Below are positions 27,004 to 36,797 of a DNA stretch of 64,000 bases, one piece after another (position 1 is the stretch's first letter; each line of letters begins with the position of its first letter). The notes beneath the pieces were generated by a model. It had not been told where the DNA came from. It ran no database searches and saw nothing but the letters and a program-made list of their open reading frames with translations. The translations under genes were made by a program, and so were the position numbers. The DNA is from Campylobacter ureolyticus (GTDB taxonomy: Bacteria > Campylobacterota > Campylobacteria > Campylobacterales > Campylobacteraceae). The stretch covers positions 868,001 to 932,000 of the forward strand of contig NZ_CP053832.1 in assembly GCF_013372225.1 (NCBI RefSeq). The letters run 5' to 3'.

Positions 27004-27219
27004 ATGAATGATTTTTTTAATGATTTAAAAAATATAAAAAAAGATATGCTTAAAAATGAAGCTTTGAAACAAAATACAAAAGAAACAGCAGAAAAAGCAA
27101 AATTAGAAGATGATGAATTTAAAGTTGAGTTTGATAAAGAAAGCATTAAGCAAAGAGTAAAAAGACTTCAAGACGAGTTTTTAGAATATGCAAAAGATGA
27201 AAATATAAAAAAGATCTGA
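27004..27219 (+). CDS. Conserved small charged protein between pycA and bpt
   Basis: A 71-residue, Lys- and Glu-rich, probably helical protein (DFFNDLKNIKKDMLKNEALKQ at the start; SIKQRVKRLQDEFLEYAKD near the end). There is no signal peptide, Cys or known motif. It starts 5 bases after the pycA stop and ends 3 bases before bpt. A small gene occupies the same slot in C. jejuni (Cj1036c), so it is likely real. I do not recognise a function; a subunit-bridging or adaptor role is only a guess. Confidence 0.7.
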   Translation: MNDFFNDLKNIKKDMLKNEALKQNTKETAEKAKLEDDEFKVEFDKESIKQRVKRLQDEFLEYAKDENIKKI

Positions 27220-27221
27220 AT

Positions 27222-27953
27222 TTGATAAATATCACTCCTTTTTGTTCTTTAGAAAGCTTATGTCCTTATTTAGGAGATAGACCTAGCAGGACTGAGTATT
27301 TGTACATTAAAGGATGTAATAAATCTCTTAACTCGATTTTAGTAAAGCGTGGGTATAGACGATTTGGAAGATATTTTCAAAAGCCAATTTGCGCAAATTG
27401 TAATGAGTGCATAAGTGTTAGAGTGGATGCTTTTAAATTTAAGCCAAGCAAAAGCCAAAGAAGGGTAATAAGAAAAAATCAACATATAAGATTTGCTTAT
27501 CACACGCCTTTTGCGGATGAGGAAAGAGTAGAGCTTTTTAAAAAATTTCACAAATTTAAAAGCTTTCAAAGAGAGTGGAAATATTATGATATAGATGTTT
27601 ATAAATATTATGATTTATACATTTTAGGATATTTGGATTTTGGCAAGGAAATATCATATTATGATGAAAATGGCAAGCTCATCTGTGTTGATTTAGTTGA
27701 TATAGCAGATGATGGATTAAGCTCAGTTTATTGTTATTACGATCCAGAATATTTAAATTTAAGTCTTGGTAAATTTTCACTCTTAAATGAGATAGAAATA
27801 GCTAAAAAACTAAATTTAAGGTGGATTTATCTAGGATATTATGTAAAAAATTGTCAAAGTTTAGAGTATAAAAAGGACTTTTTACCGCAAGAAAAATTAA
27901 AAGAGTATGTAGATTTTGATAAAGAGCCGATTTGGGAAGAGTTTGAAATTTAA
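27222..27953 (+). CDS. bpt: Aspartate/glutamate leucyltransferase Bpt (N-degron pathway)
   Basis: A 243-residue aminoacyl-tRNA protein transferase of the ATE1/Bpt family, which adds Leu to proteins starting with Asp or Glu so that ClpS/ClpAP degrade them. Visible are the N-terminal CPYLGDRPSRTEYLYIKG, the CANCNECISVRVDAFKFKPSKSQRR block and CVDLVDIADDGLSSVYCYYDPEY. The start is TTG, 3 bases after the small gene's stop. A perfect hairpin follows its stop. The order pycA-small-bpt is conserved in campylobacters. Confidence 0.87.
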   Translation: MINITPFCSLESLCPYLGDRPSRTEYLYIKGCNKSLNSILVKRGYRRFGRYFQKPICANCNECISVRVDAFKFKPSKSQRRVIRKNQHIRFAYHTPFADEERVELFKKFHKFKSFQREWKYYDIDVYKYYDLYILGYLDFGKEISYYDENGKLICVDLVDIADDGLSSVYCYYDPEYLNLSLGKFSLLNEIEIAKKLNLRWIYLGYYVKNCQSLEYKKDFLPQEKLKEYVDFDKEPIWEEFEI

Positions 27954-27957
27954 AAAG

Positions 27958-27985
27958 AAATAGTAAGTTTTTAAGCTTACTATTT
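27958..27985. terminator. Bidirectional terminator between bpt and mog
   Basis: AAATAGTAAG (27958-27967) and CTTACTATTT (27976-27985) form a perfect 10-bp stem with an 8-base loop between two convergent genes. TTTAATATTATTTTTT follows on the forward strand, and TTTCTTTTTAAATT on the reverse. Confidence 0.82.
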
Positions 27986-27989
27986 AATA

Positions 27990-28526
27990 TTATTTTTTAA
28001 TTGCACTTTTTGGTCGAAAAACTTTCATTTTCGACTCATCTGTTTTTATATAATTTCCACCTATTAAATCAACGCAGTATGGAATAGCAGGAAAAACAGG
28101 CTCTAAGCACTCTTTTATTGCTTTTGGCTGACCCGGAAGATTTAAAATAAAACTTCTGTTTCTTACTCCTGCTGTTTGTCTTGAAAGTATTGCTGTTGGG
28201 ACAAATTTTAAACTTTCTATTCTCATCAATTCTCCAAAACCAGGCAGTATTTTATCACAAATCGCTTCTGTTACCTCAGGTGTAACATCTCTTAAAGCTG
28301 GACCAGTGCCACCTGTTGTAAAAACTAAATCACAATTTAACTCATCGCAAAATTTAATCAAATTTGATTTTATTAACTCAAAATCATCAGGTATAACTTC
28401 ATAAAAAAACTCAATCTCATTAGTTATCCACTCTTGTAAAATTTCTTTTATAGCGTTTCCTGAAATGTCTTTATACTCACCTTTGCTAGCTCTATCACTA
28501 AGAGTTAAAATTCCTACTCTTATCAT
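27990..28526 (-). CDS. mog: Molybdopterin adenylyltransferase (MogA/MoaB)
   Basis: A 178-residue enzyme that adenylylates molybdopterin before molybdenum insertion. It contains ILTLSDRASKGEYKDISG at the N-terminus, DLVFTTGGTGPALRDVTPEVT (about 75-95) and LNLPGQPKAIKECL near 150, all typical of MogA. Its product is needed for the bis-MGD cofactor of NapA. It is the last gene of a six-gene reverse-strand run, starting 8 bases after the FtsH-like stop. Confidence 0.9.
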   Translation of the reverse strand: MIRVGILTLSDRASKGEYKDISGNAIKEILQEWITNEIEFFYEVIPDDFELIKSNLIKFCDELNCDLVFTTGGTGPALRDVTPEVTEAICDKILPGFGELMRIESLKFVPTAILSRQTAGVRNRSFILNLPGQPKAIKECLEPVFPAIPYCVDLIGGNYIKTDESKMKVFRPKSAIKK

Positions 28527-28534
28527 TATTTTCC

Positions 28535-30211
28535 TTAATTGTTATTTTCTTTTAAAATATCTCTTATTATCTCTTTTGAGATGGTCTCAAATGCAAAAAG
28601 ATGTTTAGTTATCTCAAATAAAGGCTTTTGCATAGTGCTTAAAAACTCTTTAATCTCTTTTTCATTTTTATTTAAAATATTTAAAATTTCATTTTGATTT
28701 GGCACAATAAATTCACCCATAGAATATTCAAAAATCATCTTATGAGAAAGTTCAAGTGCTTTTTTAATGTCAGATTTTGAGTTATTAAAACTATCATTTT
28801 TATAAATTTTAAGAGCATTTAGGCCACTTAAATAAACTTTTAGTCTATTTTCTAAGATACTTTTTGAAACTATCTCTTCATCATCTTTTAAAAAATCATC
28901 TTCTAAAAGGTTTATTTTTTCAAACTCTACGCCAAACCAATATGCACTAATTGCCTTTGCTGCTTGATAAAGGGCTTGAATTTCTTTTTCTTTTTCACTT
29001 AAAATTAGCTCTTTTTTCTTTCCAAATAAAACTTTATTTTTTGTTTTTACAAAGTCATCAAATTCTAAAATTTCACTTTTTCTTTTTAGTGCGTTAATCA
29101 TAGCCTCATTTACAAAAGTAGCAAGTCCAGCACCGCTAAAACCTACACTTATCCTTGATAATTTACTTAAATCAAGATCAAATTTCTTACCTCTTAAATA
29201 AATTTTTAAAATTTCAATCCTATCTTTATAGTTTGGCAGTGAAATAAAAACTCTTCTATCAAATCGCCCAGGTCTTAAAAGTGCATCATCAATCATTTCT
29301 ATTTTATTGGTTGCACCTATTACAATAACGCCAGAGTTTTCAATAAAGCCATCCATTTCGGTTAAAAGCTGATTTAAAGTAGCTTCTCTTTCATCATTTC
29401 TACCTTCGCCTCTACTTTTTCCGATAGCATCAATTTCATCTATAAAAATAATTGATGGAGCATTGCTTTTGGCATTTGCAAAAAGTTCTCTTACTTTTTT
29501 TGCACCAACTCCAACATACATTTGAGAGAAATTTGCTCCACTTTCATAATAAAATGGCACTCCAGCTTCACCAGCGATTGCTTTTGCTATTAGCGTTTTT
29601 CCAACTCCTGGAGGACCTGCCATTAAAAGTCCTTTTGGTAAATTTATGCCAAGATTTTTATAAATTTTAGGATTTTTTAAAAAATCAACTATTTCAACGA
29701 TTTCATCTTTTACTTCGCTAATACCAGCAACATCATCTAAAGTTACATTTGAAATAGCAGGTTTAAAGCTATTAGAAAAGTCTATATTATCAGCTGCTTG
29801 GGCTTTTTTAAGTTGAGTTTTTAAAGATTTTTTTTGTCTAAGATAAAAGTCTAGAATGATAATAAATAAAAAAGATATTAAAAATAAAACTATCATTTGT
29901 GATAAAAATGAAGTTTCATCTTTTTGATAAATTCTTGTTTTTTCATAAAGTTCTTTTAAATTTACAGCCTCTTTTAATACTACATATTCTTTGCCATCAA
30001 ATTTTAAATATATTTTATTGCCATCAATGTTTGCTTTTTGAATTTTGTTACTATTTAAAATTTGGTTGTATTCGTTAAAATTTAAATAAACAGGTCCATT
30101 TCTAAAATAGACAAAACTTAAAAGTCCTATTAAAATAAACAAAAATATTAATGTAATATTTAGTTTATTTAACTTAAAAATTCGTAAAATTTCCTCTTTT
30201 TTCAATCTCAT
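28535..30211 (-). CDS. FtsH-like membrane AAA ATPase lacking the zinc protease motif
   Basis: A 558-residue protein with the FtsH plan: membrane helix 1 (about 18-37), a small periplasmic domain, helix 2 (about 104-124) and an AAA module with Walker A GPPGVGKT (199-206), pore loop MYVGVG (231-236), Walker [18 protein letters not shown] (254-270) and arginine fingers in [10 protein letters not shown] (311-320). The protease site HEAGHA is replaced by YQAAKA (415-420), losing both zinc His and the catalytic Glu, although the distal Asp appears kept in SKSDIKKA. It should act as an unfoldase or membrane-protein remodeller. It overlaps mtaB by 38 bases. A shorter second FtsH-like protein also exists in Helicobacter. 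Confidence 0.87.
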   Translation of the reverse strand: MRLKKEEILRIFKLNKLNITLIFLFILIGLLSFVYFRNGPVYLNFNEYNQILNSNKIQKANIDGNKIYLKFDGKEYVVLKEAVNLKELYEKTRIYQKDETSFLSQMIVLFLISFLFIIILDFYLRQKKSLKTQLKKAQAADNIDFSNSFKPAISNVTLDDVAGISEVKDEIVEIVDFLKNPKIYKNLGINLPKGLLMAGPPGVGKTLIAKAIAGEAGVPFYYESGANFSQMYVGVGAKKVRELFANAKSNAPSIIFIDEIDAIGKSRGEGRNDEREATLNQLLTEMDGFIENSGVIVIGATNKIEMIDDALLRPGRFDRRVFISLPNYKDRIEILKIYLRGKKFDLDLSKLSRISVGFSGAGLATFVNEAMINALKRKSEILEFDDFVKTKNKVLFGKKKELILSEKEKEIQALYQAAKAISAYWFGVEFEKINLLEDDFLKDDEEIVSKSILENRLKVYLSGLNALKIYKNDSFNNSKSDIKKALELSHKMIFEYSMGEFIVPNQNEILNILNKNEKEIKEFLSTMQKPLFEITKHLFAFETISKEIIRDILKENNN

Positions 30212-31412
30212 ATTTTTTTACCTTTATCCAGTTATGAGTAAGATCTTTATCGCTTTTTATGTAAATTTTATTGTAGTATTCATCAAAGCCAGTGAAAAAA
30301 TCTCCATTTTTTTGTTCAACTAAAACATTTAATTCATTATAGTGTTTTTTTCTAAACTCAAAGTTATTTTGCTCTACGATATCTTGTAAAGTTTTTAATC
30401 TTTCTTTTGCTGTTTTTCCATCAACATCTATTTTTAAAGTTGCTGAGTGTGTATCATCTCTTGGTGAGTAGACAAAAGCATGAATATGTGTTAATGGAAA
30501 GTTTTTAAAGTTATTTAAAGCTTCAAGCCAAATTTTATCACTTTCTCCTGGATGACCTACGATAAAATCAGTTCCTAGGGCATATCCTTTGCTAGCAAGT
30601 TCATTAAAAAGCTCTATATCTTTAAAAGCTTTGTTTCTTCTTCTCATAATTTTTAGCATAGTTTCTGATGTGTGCTGAAGTGCGATGTGAAGGTGTTTTT
30701 CAAGCCAAGGCTCATCTAAAAGTTCTTTAAACTCATCATCTATTTGAGATGGTTCTAAACTTCCAAGACGAACTCTTTTAATGCCATTTATTAAGCTTAG
30801 TTTTTTTAGGAGTTTTGCAAGGCTAGTTTTTGTATCTTTTCCATAACTTCCAATATTTGTCCCAGTTAAAACTATCTCATTAAAGCCATTATTTGCTAGA
30901 TTTAAAACTTCGCTTAAAATTTTAGCTTCGTCTTTGCTTCTTGAACTTCCTCTAACGCTTGGAATTATGCAATAACTACAGTTAAAATCACAACCTTCTT
31001 GTATTTTAACAAAAGCTTTTGTATATTTTTTAAAATTTTTTACTATACTATTTTGACTTTTATTTATATCTCCAAGATCTATAAATTTGATATTTTTTTC
31101 TATGATTTCAGTGATATTTTCTTTTTTTGAAGATCCAAAAACACCAAAAACCTTTCCATTATCAAAAAGCTCTTTTCCTCTACTTATCGCACCGCAACCT
31201 GTTAGAAAAACTTTTTTACCATTTTTATTTGCTCTATTTATATAGTTTCTTACATCGCTATCAGCTCCATTTGTAACCGTGCAAGAATTTACTACTATTA
31301 TGTCAGCCAAGTTTTCATCATCGCAAATTTCATGGTCTTTAAGTGAGTTTTTCATAACTTCACTATCATATATGTTTGTTCTGCAACCAAAAGTTTTAAA
31401 GTAAATTTTCAA
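30174..31412 (-). CDS. mtaB: tRNA (N6-threonylcarbamoyladenosine-37-C2)-methylthiotransferase MtaB
   Basis: A 412-residue radical-SAM methylthiotransferase. The N-terminal domain supplies three Cys for an auxiliary 4Fe-4S cluster (FGCRTN, VNSCTVTN, LTGCGA), and the radical-SAM loop is CDFNCSYCIIPSVRG (about 145). LALQHTSETMLKIMRRRN and TDFIVGHPGE are also standard. It converts t6A37 to ms2t6A37 in tRNAs reading ANN codons. The start is TTG at 31412. The gene order mtaB-mscS-aroB matches C. jejuni Cj1006c-Cj1008c. Confidence 0.88.
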   Translation of the reverse strand: MKIYFKTFGCRTNIYDSEVMKNSLKDHEICDDENLADIIVVNSCTVTNGADSDVRNYINRANKNGKKVFLTGCGAISRGKELFDNGKVFGVFGSSKKENITEIIEKNIKFIDLGDINKSQNSIVKNFKKYTKAFVKIQEGCDFNCSYCIIPSVRGSSRSKDEAKILSEVLNLANNGFNEIVLTGTNIGSYGKDTKTSLAKLLKKLSLINGIKRVRLGSLEPSQIDDEFKELLDEPWLEKHLHIALQHTSETMLKIMRRRNKAFKDIELFNELASKGYALGTDFIVGHPGESDKIWLEALNNFKNFPLTHIHAFVYSPRDDTHSATLKIDVDGKTAKERLKTLQDIVEQNNFEFRKKHYNELNVLVEQKNGDFFTGFDEYYNKIYIKSDKDLTHNWIKVKKYEIEKRGNFTNF

Positions 31413-31417
31413 ATTGA

Positions 31418-33082
31418 TTATCCTTTGTTATTAAGCTCTTTATTTTTAAGTTCTTCATTTAAAGCTTTTTTTATCATCTCTTTTTTACTTTCTAAAAGAT
31501 CTTCTTTTCTAAAAAGTAATGTTTGAGTTGGGTATGCTATTTTAATATCGTCTTCTTTTTCGAAAGCTTCTAAAATTTCACCAGAAATTGTGCTTCTAAG
31601 TCCCAAAGTAGCGTAAGAATCGGTCATATACCAAATGCTTATTAAAATACCATATGGTTCAAAAAAATGAAATATTCTTGGTTCAACACTTGGACTTTTT
31701 ATACTATATTGAGTTCTTAATTTATTCATCTGTTTTTTTGCTATATCTGTATAGCCTTTTGAGTATTGTCTAGCTATATTTTTAACTATGTAAGTTGCTT
31801 TTTTATAATTACTATCAAAAGTAAGAAGTATATCAATGCCATCCCAAACTGTTTTCATACCACTGTGAGTGTAGTTTGAGATGAGTTCAGTAAAAATATA
31901 ATTATTTGGTACAAAAATAATTCTTCCAGCTCTTCTAGTTTCTCTTGTAGTCATTGTAACATCTTCATAAATTGTCATTCTAAGAAGTGAAATATCTATA
32001 ATATCTCCAACATAAATTTCACCATTTGCCTTTCTTGCTTTTATCCTATCACCAACTCTAAAAGTTCCACCTATCATTATAACGCCCCAGCCAAGCATGC
32101 TCATAAACATATCTTTCATAGCAATCGCAAGACCAGCTGATGCAAAACCTAAAACTGTTACTAAGTAAGAAACATTGTCAATATATGCAAAAATTAAAAT
32201 TAAAATAATTAGTGTAAAATTTAAAAAATTTATAAATTTATTTGCCATATATGATCGTTCGTTATCTTTTATTGATTTTTTAACTATAAATTTAAATATA
32301 AAAGATAAAAGAAGTATAAAAATAATCCAACCTGCAATACTAAAAGCTCTTTTAAGTTGAATTTTAATATCAGATCTTACTAAATTTATTCTATCATCAA
32401 TCCTTTTTCCATAAACATCATATGTTGTTTTTCCAAGACTTTTTGCTGATTTAAACTCAGTTATTGTAAAATTTAATTCACTTAAACTTTTAGTTGTATT
32501 TTCATCATTTGGAATATATGAATTTATTGTCATTAAAATATCATTTTTTTCTTTTAGTTTCTCTACTAAAGTTATAATTTGATTAAGTTTAGATTTATAC
32601 TCGTCTTTTTCTGAGTTTAACTGTTTTATATATGAAAGTCCTGATAATATGGCAAAAGGAGTTGATATTTTTTTGTACTCAGGTATATCTTTTGTTTCAA
32701 GAAGCCTAGAAAAAGGCATGCTTTCAAATTCGCTTAATAATAAAATTTGCTCATCATAAATTTTAATATCATCAAGTATAGTTTCTCGTTTATCTTTATT
32801 TTTTATATTTTTAAGCTGTTTTTCAAGCTCATTTCTCTCTTTTATTAGTTTTTGATAACTTAGATGATTTTGATACTGAGTAAGCCAAATATTATCTTTT
32901 ATAGTTTCATTGATATTTTTTAAATCGTTTTGCAAATTTTCAATGATATTTTTAGTAATATTGGCTTCTTTTGTTTGAGTCAAGTCTAAATTTGTCAAAT
33001 TTTGATCCAGGCTATTTTCAGTTTTATTCACATCGGCAAAAATAGCTACAAAACTTATGAATAATAAAAATAAAACTCTCAT
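31418..33082 (-). CDS. MscS-family mechanosensitive channel with long periplasmic N-terminal domain
   Basis: A 554-residue protein with a signal peptide ([16 protein letters not shown]), a 220-residue periplasmic coiled-coil region rich in Lys, Asn and Glu, membrane helices near 245-330 and the MscS pore/beta core ([50 protein letters not shown] is the pore-to-beta region). It releases solutes on hypo-osmotic shock or acts in a specialised sensing role. It overlaps aroB by 4 bases. The long N-terminal domain sets it apart from the small MscS channels. Confidence 0.85.
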   Translation of the reverse strand: MRVLFLLFISFVAIFADVNKTENSLDQNLTNLDLTQTKEANITKNIIENLQNDLKNINETIKDNIWLTQYQNHLSYQKLIKERNELEKQLKNIKNKDKRETILDDIKIYDEQILLLSEFESMPFSRLLETKDIPEYKKISTPFAILSGLSYIKQLNSEKDEYKSKLNQIITLVEKLKEKNDILMTINSYIPNDENTTKSLSELNFTITEFKSAKSLGKTTYDVYGKRIDDRINLVRSDIKIQLKRAFSIAGWIIFILLLSFIFKFIVKKSIKDNERSYMANKFINFLNFTLIILILIFAYIDNVSYLVTVLGFASAGLAIAMKDMFMSMLGWGVIMIGGTFRVGDRIKARKANGEIYVGDIIDISLLRMTIYEDVTMTTRETRRAGRIIFVPNNYIFTELISNYTHSGMKTVWDGIDILLTFDSNYKKATYIVKNIARQYSKGYTDIAKKQMNKLRTQYSIKSPSVEPRIFHFFEPYGILISIWYMTDSYATLGLRSTISGEILEAFEKEDDIKIAYPTQTLLFRKEDLLESKKEMIKKALNEELKNKELNNKG

Positions 33083-34101
33083 TTAAACTCTTTTAAAACT
33101 TCTAAAACAATATCTTTTTTTATATCGTCTTTTATAATAAAATTTCCGATACTTTTTGGAAATATAAATTTTATCTTTCCAAGATTAGTCTTTTTATCTA
33201 AGAAAAATAAATTATAAAAAAGATTTTCATCTTCTATTTTATAACTAATAGGAAGGTTAAATTTCATCAAAGTTTTTTTAATCAAATTTAACTCATCTAT
33301 GCTAATTAAACCAAGTTTATAGGCTAAATGATTTGCCATATTCATACCAATTGCCACAGCTTCACCATGAAGATATTTTTTATAATTTGTTTCGTTTTCT
33401 ATAGCGTGAGCAAATGTGTGACCATAATTTAAAACTGCTCTTATGCCACTTTCTTTTTCATCAAGGCTTACAACTTTTGCTTTTATTTCGTTACATTTTT
33501 TAATTATGTAGCTTAAGTCTAGCTCATCTTTTGTAAAATAATCAAATAAATTTTTATCAAATGTAATAGCCATTTTTATAGCTTCACTAATTCCAGCATT
33601 AAATTCCTTTTTTGGAAGTGTTGATAAATATCTTTCTTCGCAATAAACTGCAATCGGCTGATGAAATGAACCGATTAAATTCTTACCAAATTTATTATTT
33701 ATACCTGTTTTTCCACCAACGCTTGCATCAATTTGGGCTAAAAGTGTAGTTGGGATATTTATAAAATTTATTCCTCTTTCATAAATACTTGCTGCAAAAC
33801 CAGTTATATCACTTACTACACCTCCACCAAATGATATAAGTGTGCTTTTTCTATCAAGTTTTGCTATAAAGAGTTGTTCTAAAATATCATTTAAAGTTTT
33901 AAAATTTTTATATTCTTCACCATCAGGAATTGAAATTATATGCAAGTTGTCGCATTTTATCTTTGGAAGCAGATCTTTTAGCCAAAGCCCAGCAACTGTT
34001 TGATTTGTAATGATTGCTACTTTGCCTTTTAAATTTATTTCATCTAGTTCATTTATAAAAATTTTATAACTTTTTTCTTTTAAATCTATATTGATTGCCA
34101 C
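33079..34101 (-). CDS. aroB: 3-dehydroquinate synthase AroB
   Basis: A 340-residue NAD- and metal-dependent enzyme that makes 3-dehydroquinate from DAHP in the shikimate pathway. Visible are the NAD loop [21 protein letters not shown] (about 90-110), the metal-site glutamate region and [12 protein letters not shown] with its metal His (about 225-236), and HGEAVAIGM (about 245). The start is GTG at 34101. It is 11 bases after the TrkA-domain gene in a tight reverse-strand run. Confidence 0.95.
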   Translation of the reverse strand: MAINIDLKEKSYKIFINELDEINLKGKVAIITNQTVAGLWLKDLLPKIKCDNLHIISIPDGEEYKNFKTLNDILEQLFIAKLDRKSTLISFGGGVVSDITGFAASIYERGINFINIPTTLLAQIDASVGGKTGINNKFGKNLIGSFHQPIAVYCEERYLSTLPKKEFNAGISEAIKMAITFDKNLFDYFTKDELDLSYIIKKCNEIKAKVVSLDEKESGIRAVLNYGHTFAHAIENETNYKKYLHGEAVAIGMNMANHLAYKLGLISIDELNLIKKTLMKFNLPISYKIEDENLFYNLFFLDKKTNLGKIKFIFPKSIGNFIIKDDIKKDIVLEVLKEFK

Positions 34102-34112
34102 TTTTTTACCTT

Positions 34113-35528
34113 TTAAATTTCATAAAAATCCGGGATGAAAAGCTGATAATTTTGACTTATTGCAAAATATAATTCATCTAAATCCTTACTAAAAACAGAG
34201 GTTGGTTTCCTATGTAAAACTTTATCATTAAATGGGACAAAATGCAAGAAATTTTCTTCATTTTTTAATTTTAAAAATGGATTTTGCGCATCATCTTCTA
34301 TTATAAAAAGTTCTTTTTTAAAAAGTTCTGCTAGGTCTTTATATCTAGCTATTAACTCTTGATTTTTTTCTTGTGCATAATAGTGCAAATAAACATCAAG
34401 TCCAAGTTGTCCACAAAGATCAAAAACAACACTTGCTTCACTTGCATTGCTTTTATCGCTCATTAAAACAACACCTTTTTTAAGATCTTTCACGTCCCCT
34501 TTTCCAAGTGTTAAAACAGGAACTTTTAGCTCATACAAGCTTTTTTTATGTTTTTCGAAAAATGCATTATCTGAAATAACCATACCAACTTTATGTTTTA
34601 CAATATCACTTTTCATAACTTCTGGACTATTTTTTGAATACTCTATTAAAATTTCACAACTTTCATCATCATCAAGTTTTTTTATCTCTTCAAACATTTT
34701 CGTTAAAGTAGGGTTTATAACCCTTATATAAAGTTTGTGATTTGTGACAGATTCGTTTAGATATTTTACATTTTTAATTATTTTTTCAAAATCATCTTGG
34801 CATAAGTTTATCATATCTACTATCAAGTAGAAATTTATTCCAAAAGGAGATGGAAACTGACCTTTTGACTCTTTTATGGCTTTGTAAACATCTTGCAATA
34901 CATTTGGCTCACCTACAACAAGTAGCGTGTCATTTGGAAAAATCATAGTACCAAATTGCGCTGTAATAGCTTTATTATGTCTATAAATCATCGGTATTTT
35001 AAACTCTTTTTGAGTGCTAAAAAGTCCAATTTTTTTATACGAAAAAGAGCTTCCTATTGGAACTTTAACTTCCATTATTTCGCCTTTTCCAAGTCCTATA
35101 CTATCAGCTAAAATAGGGTGATCTGGAAGATAGCCAATAAGTCTTGAAGTAAGAATTGATAAAGCATCTATTATTTTAGTGTGATTATCATCATCTATTT
35201 CGTCTAAAAGCCCCCATTTATCTAAAAGATAAATTTCTTTATTCTTATCTATTTTTCTTAAATTCTGATATACACTAAAAGTATCAATTTTTTCATCCAT
35301 TATAACCATAAAAATATCAAATTTTTCATGTATGCCAAGTCTTAATTTTTCAAAGCTTGTTGGATCAAATCTTTGAATTGTTATATTTTCGCCTTTTAGC
35401 TTTTGGCTTATTGTAATGTCTTTATAGCTTATTATTGTATATTTGTGCTTTAATGTTTTAAGCTCTATTATAGTTTCTAAGAAATATTTAGCTAAAATGC
35501 CATCAGCAATGATTAAAATATTTTTCAT
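34113..35528 (-). CDS. TrkA-N/TrkA-C (RCK) domain protein, COG3400-like
   Basis: A 471-residue cytoplasmic protein. It starts with a Rossmann-like fold ([19 protein letters not shown]) and has a TrkA-C/RCK_C-like domain near 150-220 ([38 protein letters not shown]). The C-terminal half (220-471) is of a type I do not recognise. There are no membrane helices. By family analogy it gates a potassium channel or transporter by nucleotide binding, but no channel gene is next to it. It diverges from tgt with 36 bases between starts. Confidence 0.65.
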   Translation of the reverse strand: MKNILIIADGILAKYFLETIIELKTLKHKYTIISYKDITISQKLKGENITIQRFDPTSFEKLRLGIHEKFDIFMVIMDEKIDTFSVYQNLRKIDKNKEIYLLDKWGLLDEIDDDNHTKIIDALSILTSRLIGYLPDHPILADSIGLGKGEIMEVKVPIGSSFSYKKIGLFSTQKEFKIPMIYRHNKAITAQFGTMIFPNDTLLVVGEPNVLQDVYKAIKESKGQFPSPFGINFYLIVDMINLCQDDFEKIIKNVKYLNESVTNHKLYIRVINPTLTKMFEEIKKLDDDESCEILIEYSKNSPEVMKSDIVKHKVGMVISDNAFFEKHKKSLYELKVPVLTLGKGDVKDLKKGVVLMSDKSNASEASVVFDLCGQLGLDVYLHYYAQEKNQELIARYKDLAELFKKELFIIEDDAQNPFLKLKNEENFLHFVPFNDKVLHRKPTSVFSKDLDELYFAISQNYQLFIPDFYEI

Positions 35529-35564
35529 TCTTTACTCCAAAATTTAAAAGGATATTATAGCAAA

Positions 35565-36683
35565 ATGGAATTTAATATAGATAAAATAGACGGCAATGCT
35601 AGGGCTTGCACGATAAAAACAACTCATAGCACTATACAAACTCCTATTTTTATGCCAGTTGGCACTGTTGGAGCAGTAAAAAGCTTAGATGCATTTGATT
35701 TAATGCAAACTTTAGATGCTAAAATAATTTTAGCAAATACCTATCACATGTATCTTCGCCCAGGTTCAAAAATAGTAAAAAATTTTGGCGGACTTCATGG
35801 TTTTACTAAATTTAATAGAAGCTTTCTAACAGATAGTGGTGGATTTCAAGCTTTTAGTTTAAGTGATATTTCAAAACCAGATGAAAATGGGATCAAGTTT
35901 AGATCTCACATTGATGGAAGTAAGCACTATTTTACTCCTAAATCAGTTCTTGATATTCAATATGATTTAGGAAGTGATATTATGATGATTTTAGATGATT
36001 TAGTAGGACTTCCAGCAACTAAAAAAAGAGTTGATGAAAGCATTAAAAGGACTATTAAATGGGCAAAAGAGGCCATTGATTATCATAAATTAAACCAAAA
36101 CAAAGGAATTGGTATAAATCAAAATCTTTTTGGAATCATTCAAGGAGGAACTGATTACGAAGCAAGAAAATTTTGTGCTCAAAAATTATGTGAAATGGAA
36201 TTTGATGGACTTGCTATTGGCGGACTTAGCGTTGGAGAAAGCAATGAGGAGATGTATGATACGGTTGAAGGAGTAATGCCATTTGTTGATAAAAATAGAC
36301 CAAGATATTTAATGGGAGTAGGAACGCCTGAGGATTTAGTAGAAAACATAGAAAGAGGCGTTGATATGTTTGATTGTGTTATGCCATCAAGGAATGCAAG
36401 AAATGGTACTTTATTTACCAGTTTTGGAAAAATTAATATAAAAGGTGCTAAATTTATAAATGACCATGAACCAGTTGATAAAACATGCAATTGTCATACT
36501 TGCAAAAATTATAGTCGTGCATATTTAAACCATCTTTATCGCTCAAAAGAACTTACTTTTTACCGTCTTGCCACGCTTCATAATTTACATTATTATTTAA
36601 ATTTGGTAAAAGATGCTAGAGAAGCAATTTTAAAAGGAAAATTTAGCGAGTTTAAAAAAGAGTTTTATAGTTTAAGAAGTTAG
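35565..36683 (+). CDS. tgt: Queuine tRNA-ribosyltransferase Tgt
   Basis: A 372-residue TIM-barrel enzyme that replaces G34 with preQ1 in tRNAs with GUN anticodons. The key blocks are [26 protein letters not shown] (nucleophile region), [29 protein letters not shown] (second catalytic Asp) and the zinc site [17 protein letters not shown] (Cys-x-Cys-x2-Cys plus His). Start ATG follows AAAGGA 8 bases upstream. It is divergent from the TrkA-domain gene and precedes a bidirectional terminator. Confidence 0.96.
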   Translation: MEFNIDKIDGNARACTIKTTHSTIQTPIFMPVGTVGAVKSLDAFDLMQTLDAKIILANTYHMYLRPGSKIVKNFGGLHGFTKFNRSFLTDSGGFQAFSLSDISKPDENGIKFRSHIDGSKHYFTPKSVLDIQYDLGSDIMMILDDLVGLPATKKRVDESIKRTIKWAKEAIDYHKLNQNKGIGINQNLFGIIQGGTDYEARKFCAQKLCEMEFDGLAIGGLSVGESNEEMYDTVEGVMPFVDKNRPRYLMGVGTPEDLVENIERGVDMFDCVMPSRNARNGTLFTSFGKINIKGAKFINDHEPVDKTCNCHTCKNYSRAYLNHLYRSKELTFYRLATLHNLHYYLNLVKDAREAILKGKFSEFKKEFYSLRS

Positions 36684-36765
36684 ATTTTTGCATCTAAAGA
36701 AATGACTTTGTAAGTTTTATAAATTCTTAAAATTCAAAAATAAAAAATTTAAAATTAGAGTTTTG

Positions 36766-36791
36766 AAAGGCAGAGTTTTTTCTCTGCCTTT
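36766..36791. terminator. Bidirectional terminator between tgt and the AsmA-like gene
   Basis: AAAGGCAGAG (36766-36775) pairs perfectly with CTCTGCCTTT (36782-36791) around a T6 loop. The T run continues to TTTTTTG on the forward strand and the A-rich left flank gives Ts on the reverse. It serves the convergent genes on both sides. Confidence 0.92.
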
Positions 36792-36797
36792 TTTGTT

